The position numbers and the translations under genes are program-made. Shown one piece after another: positions 5,203 through 8,116 of a stretch of 8,116 bases of DNA. Source of the stretch: DAOUAJ01 sp034433615 (GTDB taxonomy: Bacteria; Chloroflexota; Anaerolineae; DUEN01); assembly GCA_034433615.1 (NCBI GenBank), contig DAOUAJ010000415.1, positions 1 through 8,116 on the forward strand, in the 5' to 3' direction. Numbering within the stretch: the stretch's first letter is position 1; each line of letters starts with the position of its first letter. Below the pieces are notes generated by a model. That model saw nothing but the letters and a program-made list of their open reading frames with translations. It was not told the DNA's origin and did no database searches.

Positions 5203-6543
5203 CTAAACTGTCTCTGCCTGTGCTGTCATCTCCTCTCGATAGAGAGCCAGCAGACGCCGCGCCAGTTTGTCAGAGGCATGCCGCCACGGTTGTTCTAAGT
5301 CAACCAGATCGTCCGTGATCACACGATAGCCACCAGCAGCCATCGCATGAGGTGTGGGCAGGTGCACCCATGTGACCCCTTCGCCGGGAGGGTGTGGGGC
5401 AGGAAAATGATCATTGGCCAAAACCAGTTGGAACAGATCCTGCCCGACGTGTATCTGCAGTGCACGGATGTGCTCGTGCACGCCGAAGCCGTCCGTCTCG
5501 CCACGCTGAGTGGCTACATTGGAGACATAAACCTTCACGGCCTGCGATGCGCGAATAGCCCCTGCAATGTCCGGCACCAGCAGATTAGGCAGCACGCTGG
5601 TAAAGAGGCTGCCAGGCCCGGCCACGATCAAATCTGCCTCCAGGATAGCCCGCACAGCCTCGGGGTAGGCTGGCGGGTCCTCCGGTTGCAGAAAAACCCG
5701 CTCGATGACGTGGCCCTGCGCCAGGGCTGGAATACGCGATTCGCCCTGGACCCGTCGCCAGCCCGGCTCTGCTCCAGGTTTCTCTTCCCGCACGTCTGCG
5801 CACAGGATGACGTTCTTCAACGTGGAGGGCAAGACCCGGCCGCGCACCGCGAGCACCCGGCTGGACTCCGCCAGGGCTCGATCAAAGCTGCCGGTGACAG
5901 CAGTCATGGCGGCGAGGAACAGATTGCCAAAGCTATGCCCGTTGAGTCCAACACCCTCACGGAACCGGTACTGAAATAACTGAGTCGTCAACGCCTCATC
6001 GTCAGCGAGAGCGGCAATACAATTGCGGAAGTCCCCCGGTGGCAGAACGCCTAGCTCCTCCCGCAGTCGGCCGGAACTCCCCCCGTCATCAGCCACGGTA
6101 ACGATGGCCGTGATGTTGTCCGTGTACATCTTGAGCCCACGCAGAAGGGTGGATAAGCCGGTTCCGCCGCCAATGGCAACTACCTTCGGCCCCCCCCGGC
6201 GGCGACGATGCTCGTACACAACGTCCACCACGTTGGGTTGATCGGGCCGCATGAAGGCTGCCAACAGTGAACGGTTAAGCTGCACTACAGCCACAAGGGT
6301 GAGGACGCTCCCGAGCAAGCTCCAGATGGCAATACGGACTCCTACCGGCAGGTTCTGCAAGCCCAGAGGCAGAAAGGGGGACGGCGACGGATCCTGCACC
6401 AGGCTTTGACTAAACAATGTGGCCAGCCCAAGACTGAGCATGGCCACTCCCACAACCAGGAGCCCGATCCAGCGTTTAACCTGCATGCCAGGATAAAGCC
6501 ACTTCCAGTGCCCCCCGGTATGTGCTGTCGCCCCCCTGCGCAT
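5203..6543 (-). CDS. yvcK: YvcK/CofD-like gluconeogenesis factor with N-terminal membrane anchor
   Basis: YvcK-family proteins bind UDP-N-acetylglucosamine and, in Bacillus, are needed for growth and cell-wall homeostasis on gluconeogenic carbon; no enzymatic activity is established. The conserved part starts at about 118 with PKVVAIGGGTGLSTLLRGLK (119-138), then TVADDGGSSGRLR (149-161) and LPPGDFRNCIAAL (167-179). Further on come GHSFGNLFL, ADLIVAGPGSLFTSVLPNLL and YVSNVATQRGETDGF, all typical of the family. The first ~117 residues are extra compared with the soluble ~320-residue firmicute proteins and contain membrane helices at about 25-45 and 68-90, so this form is probably tethered to the inner membrane. 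The ATG at 6543 is chosen because AAGGAGG (plus-strand 6553-6559) lies nine bases upstream; a 46-residue longer frame crosses the promoter and is rejected. The rapZ and whiA partners known from Firmicutes are not in the window. The neighbours gap and pgk fit a carbon-flux role. Confidence 0.93.
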   Translation of the reverse strand: MRRGATAHTGGHWKWLYPGMQVKRWIGLLVVGVAMLSLGLATLFSQSLVQDPSPSPFLPLGLQNLPVGVRIAIWSLLGSVLTLVAVVQLNRSLLAAFMRPDQPNVVDVVYEHRRRRGGPKVVAIGGGTGLSTLLRGLKMYTDNITAIVTVADDGGSSGRLREELGVLPPGDFRNCIAALADDEALTTQLFQYRFREGVGLNGHSFGNLFLAAMTAVTGSFDRALAESSRVLAVRGRVLPSTLKNVILCADVREEKPGAEPGWRRVQGESRIPALAQGHVIERVFLQPEDPPAYPEAVRAILEADLIVAGPGSLFTSVLPNLLVPDIAGAIRASQAVKVYVSNVATQRGETDGFGVHEHIRALQIHVGQDLFQLVLANDHFPAPHPPGEGVTWVHLPTPHAMAAGGYRVITDDLVDLEQPWRHASDKLARRLLALYREEMTAQAETV

Positions 6544-6561
6544 GCTGATCGTCCTCCTTGT

Positions 6562-6575
6562 AGTCCGACAGGACT
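6562..6575 (-). other. Short leader hairpin of yvcK
   Basis: AGTCC (6562-6566) and GGACT (6571-6575) form a five-pair stem with a four-base loop, a few bases upstream of the yvcK ribosome binding site and inside the predicted leader. It might modulate access to that site, but it is small and could be chance. Confidence 0.3.
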
Positions 6576-6589
6576 GCTCCCAGAGGGGC

Positions 6590-6618
6590 ATTATAGCCCA
6601 ACTATCAGGGTAAGTCAA
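6590..6618 (-). promoter_or_regulatory. Sigma-A-type promoter of yvcK
   Basis: On the minus strand, TTGACT (plus 6613-6618) is followed after exactly 17 bases by a perfect TATAAT (plus 6590-6595). Transcription would begin near 6583, giving a leader of about 40 bases before ATG 6543. Confidence 0.85.
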
Positions 6619-6635
6619 AGGAATATGTGCCTTTG
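6616..6635. promoter_or_regulatory. Dyad CAAAGG-N8-CCTTTG overlapping both -35 regions
   Basis: CAAAGG at 6616-6621 and CCTTTG at 6630-6635 are an exact inverted pair around an eight-base centre, and overlap the -35 hexamers of both divergent promoters. This could be an operator for a dimeric regulator. It could also arise simply because both -35 elements have similar sequence. Confidence 0.35.
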
Positions 6636-6662
6636 GCGTTACAGACCCCCTTTTGCTATAAT
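6633..6662 (+). promoter_or_regulatory. Extended -10 promoter for the rightward gene set
   Basis: A perfect TATAAT lies at 6657-6662, preceded by TGC (6654-6656), so it is an extended -10 element. TTGGCG at 6633-6638 is an acceptable -35, 18 bases away. Start near 6669 would give a leader of about 40 bases. It drives the two FQSP proteins and probably the glycosyltransferase. Confidence 0.78.
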
Positions 6663-6709
6663 GAGTGTAATTCCAAGCCATACAAGTCGGCTTTCAAAGC
6701 GAGGACATG

Positions 6710-7021
6710 ATGAAAACACCATCTACCGTCGTTACCTTCCGTCTTTCACTGATCACAGCCTGTGCTCTGGCTGTAACTGCGTGGGCGGCTTCCCGCGCCG
6801 CTCTCTACAACATTGCCCTGGCATTTCAATCACCTGCCTCGACGGTGGCACCGGCCGCTACAGAGGCAGCTACCATTGTCCCCACGTCTACTGCTGTGGC
6901 TGTACAAGAAGGGACAACGGCTACCTTCCCCTTGGTTGGGATCATTGCAGCGGTGGCCGTCATTGTGATCGTTGCCATCGCCATCTTCCTGATCCAACGG
7001 CGCTCGTTCGCGCGTGGGTAA
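6710..7021 (+). CDS. Small secreted/anchored protein with FQSP junction and C-terminal membrane helix
   Basis: A 103-residue protein of no recognised family. Two ATGs stand in tandem (6707, 6710); GAGG at 6701-6704 is well spaced only for the second. Residues 1-38 look like a signal peptide: basic start, hydrophobic core at about 10-28, and ALA at 36-38 as a possible signal peptidase site before FQSP (39-42). Residues 43-73 are a Ser/Thr/Ala/Pro/Val-rich, probably extended linker. Residues 74-96 form a membrane helix followed by QRRSFARG, which fits an outside linker and an inside basic tail. If the first helix is not cleaved, it is a two-helix membrane protein with a short outer loop. It lies 12 bases before a larger protein of the same plan and is probably cotranscribed with it. 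Function unknown. Confidence 0.7.
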   Translation: MKTPSTVVTFRLSLITACALAVTAWAASRAALYNIALAFQSPASTVAPAATEAATIVPTSTAVAVQEGTTATFPLVGIIAAVAVIVIVAIAIFLIQRRSFARG

Positions 7022-7033
7022 GGGGGTGCACGC

Positions 7034-7624
7034 GTGACGCAAAGGCCACGGGTTACCCCTCCTGTCTGTCTGGCATGGAAGAGGTTGATCGGTGTAGTGG
7101 TGGCGACGTTGATGGTCGCGTGGGTGCTCTCCCTGCAGCCACCAGGGGCCATCGCCCGTTTTGCTTTCCAGTCTCCTCCAACAGCCACACCCGTCCCACC
7201 AACTGATACGCCATCGCCCTCTCCGACTCAGGCACCCGTTCTTCCCACGGATACACCGACGGTTCCTCCCGTCGAACCGACTCAGCCGGCCGTGTTGGAG
7301 CCGACACCGAGCCCACCGCCGGCCGAATCCGCACCGATGCTGCCGGAGCCGGCCGCCCCGCCTCCCGGTGAGGAAGGGGCTCCCCCCCAACAACCGTCGG
7401 AGGGGACTTCCCCTCAGGGATCTGGCCCTGAGTCGGTAGAGCCGTTGTTCCCCGTCCCGCTCCCATCTGTCACAGTCACGCCACGAGACGATTTCACGCT
7501 TCTGCTGGAGAGCCTGGTCACTGCCCTGGGATACGTCTGGCTGGGGTGTGGCATCCTGGCGCTGATCGCGATTCCCGCCGTCTTGATCTGGCTCAACCAG
7601 CGCGGGCGTGGCAGTCGTTCTTAG
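7034..7624 (+). CDS. Pro/Thr-rich surface protein with signal peptide and C-terminal membrane helix
   Basis: A 196-residue protein without a recognised domain. The start is GTG 7034, with AAGGGGG at 7020-7026 seven bases upstream. It has a basic N-terminus, a hydrophobic segment at about 17-35, then ARFA|FQSP (41-48), the same junction as in the preceding gene. Residues 47-150 are a low-complexity Pro/Thr/Ser/Glu/Ala region with TPSPSPT-like and PTDTP repeats (56-60, 71-75), and carry no cysteine. A membrane helix at about 164-187 is followed by NQRGRGSRS. The plan is secretion, an extended spacer through the cell wall or surface layer, and a membrane stop-transfer anchor. Such Pro/Thr stretches are possible O-glycosylation targets, and a GT39-like glycosyltransferase follows 13 bases later. 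That link is inference. Composition alone makes homology searches unreliable. Confidence 0.75.
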   Translation: MTQRPRVTPPVCLAWKRLIGVVVATLMVAWVLSLQPPGAIARFAFQSPPTATPVPPTDTPSPSPTQAPVLPTDTPTVPPVEPTQPAVLEPTPSPPPAESAPMLPEPAAPPPGEEGAPPQQPSEGTSPQGSGPESVEPLFPVPLPSVTVTPRDDFTLLLESLVTALGYVWLGCGILALIAIPAVLIWLNQRGRGSRS

Positions 7625-7637
7625 GTGAGGGGGTATC

Positions 7638-8116
7638 ATGGGTGCGGTGACAAGACTCCGGCTGTGGATGGGGTGCCATGCCACCATGTACGCTCTCGTC
7701 TGGCTGGCCTTTGCCTGGCGGGCATGGGGGCTGGATTTCCAGAGCCTGTGGCGGGACGAAGTAGACGCGTTGCGCTTTGCCACCCAGCCGTGGCCGGAAC
7801 TGCTGGCGATGTTCACTCGCCCAGGGGAGAATGGCCCCCTCTTCTTTCTGCTGCTACGTTTCTGGCTGGTTGTGGCTGGTCACAGCGAGTACGCGCTGCG
7901 TTTCATGGCCCTGGCGGCGGGCGTGGTGGCTGTTCCGCTGGCGATGGTTCTGGCTGACCGGCTGGGCTTGCCACGCTCCGCCCGTCTTGCCGTTGGTCTC
8001 CTAATGGCCACCAATCCCTACCTGACGTGGTACAGCCAGGATGGCAAAATGTACGCCCTGACCACAGCTCTCGTCCTGGCCAGCAGTCTGGCCTTTGTCC
8101 AGGCATTGCGGCGAGG
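7638..8116 (+). CDS. GT39-like (GT-C fold) membrane glycosyltransferase, N-terminal part
   Basis: The frame is open from ATG 7638 to the window end, giving 159 residues of an unfinished protein. GGTGAGG at 7624-7630 lies seven bases before the start. A membrane helix at about 16-31 is followed by LDFQSLWRDEVDA (32-44). The Asp40-Glu41 pair in the first outer loop matches the acidic catalytic motif of GT-C enzymes of the PMT/ArnT (GT39) group. NGPLFFLLLRFW (65-76), a SEYALRF segment (83-89) before a Gly/Val/Ala helix, and NPYLTWYSQDGKMYAL (126-141) are also typical; members often show WYSQEARMY at the last site. These enzymes use polyprenyl-phosphate sugars and transfer to protein or lipid on the outer membrane face; donor and acceptor cannot be told here. 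It is the third gene of a closely spaced set, 13 bases after the Pro/Thr-rich gene. Confidence 0.85.
   Translation, partial: MGAVTRLRLWMGCHATMYALVWLAFAWRAWGLDFQSLWRDEVDALRFATQPWPELLAMFTRPGENGPLFFLLLRFWLVVAGHSEYALRFMALAAGVVAVPLAMVLADRLGLPRSARLAVGLLMATNPYLTWYSQDGKMYALTTALVLASSLAFVQALRR

Noticed and set aside
6544..6681. 46-residue upstream extension of yvcK
   Set aside because: It would place the -10, -35 and ribosome binding site inside the gene; ATG 6543 has AAGGAGG at good spacing.
6830..7816. Minus-strand 328-residue open frame
   Set aside because: It is antisense to three well-supported genes. Its Arg/Gly/Cys-rich composition is what the reverse strand of Pro/Thr-rich coding DNA gives.

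Overview
The window looks like chromosomal DNA of a Chloroflexota bacterium, probably of the Anaerolineae/Caldilineae side. This is an inference from gene style, not from a marker gene. The signs are fairly high GC, GTG and TTG starts, a YvcK protein with an added membrane anchor, Pro/Thr-rich surface-type proteins, an effector-associated domain, and intergenic DNA made of short degenerate repeats. No rRNA, tRNA, CRISPR array, transposase or phage gene was seen.

Left part (1-2633, plus strand): the 3' end of a membrane gene, probably a PAP2-type phosphatase; a YesL/DUF624-like membrane protein; then a tight two-gene unit. Its first gene joins an N-terminal EAD7-like death-fold adaptor domain to two membrane helices. 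Its second encodes a membrane-anchored coiled-coil protein ending in what reads as a catalytically dead NlpC/P60-like domain with no cysteine. A strong hairpin at 2634-2667 separates this block from the convergent genes that follow.

Centre (2693-6543, minus strand): three genes of central carbon metabolism in transcription order yvcK (UDP-GlcNAc-binding gluconeogenesis factor family, here with two N-terminal membrane helices), gap (NAD-type GAPDH) and pgk (phosphoglycerate kinase). gap and pgk catalyse consecutive glycolytic/gluconeogenic steps, and yvcK beside them fits its known link to carbon flux. The yvcK-gap and gap-pgk spacers each carry a palindromic element built from degenerate 8-bp units. 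The two elements share a perfect 22-bp inverted repeat that brackets gap and includes its stop codon.

Right part (6544-8116): a divergent intergenic region holds two good sigma-A-type promoters back to back. The leftward one serves yvcK. The rightward one serves a closely spaced set: two small signal-peptide/C-anchor proteins that share an Ala|FQSP junction, then the 5' part of a GT39-like (GT-C) membrane glycosyltransferase that runs off the window.

The best candidates for something undescribed are the EAD7-membrane / coiled-coil pseudo-NlpC pair, the FQSP proteins beside the glycosyltransferase, and the octamer-built palindromes bracketing gap.
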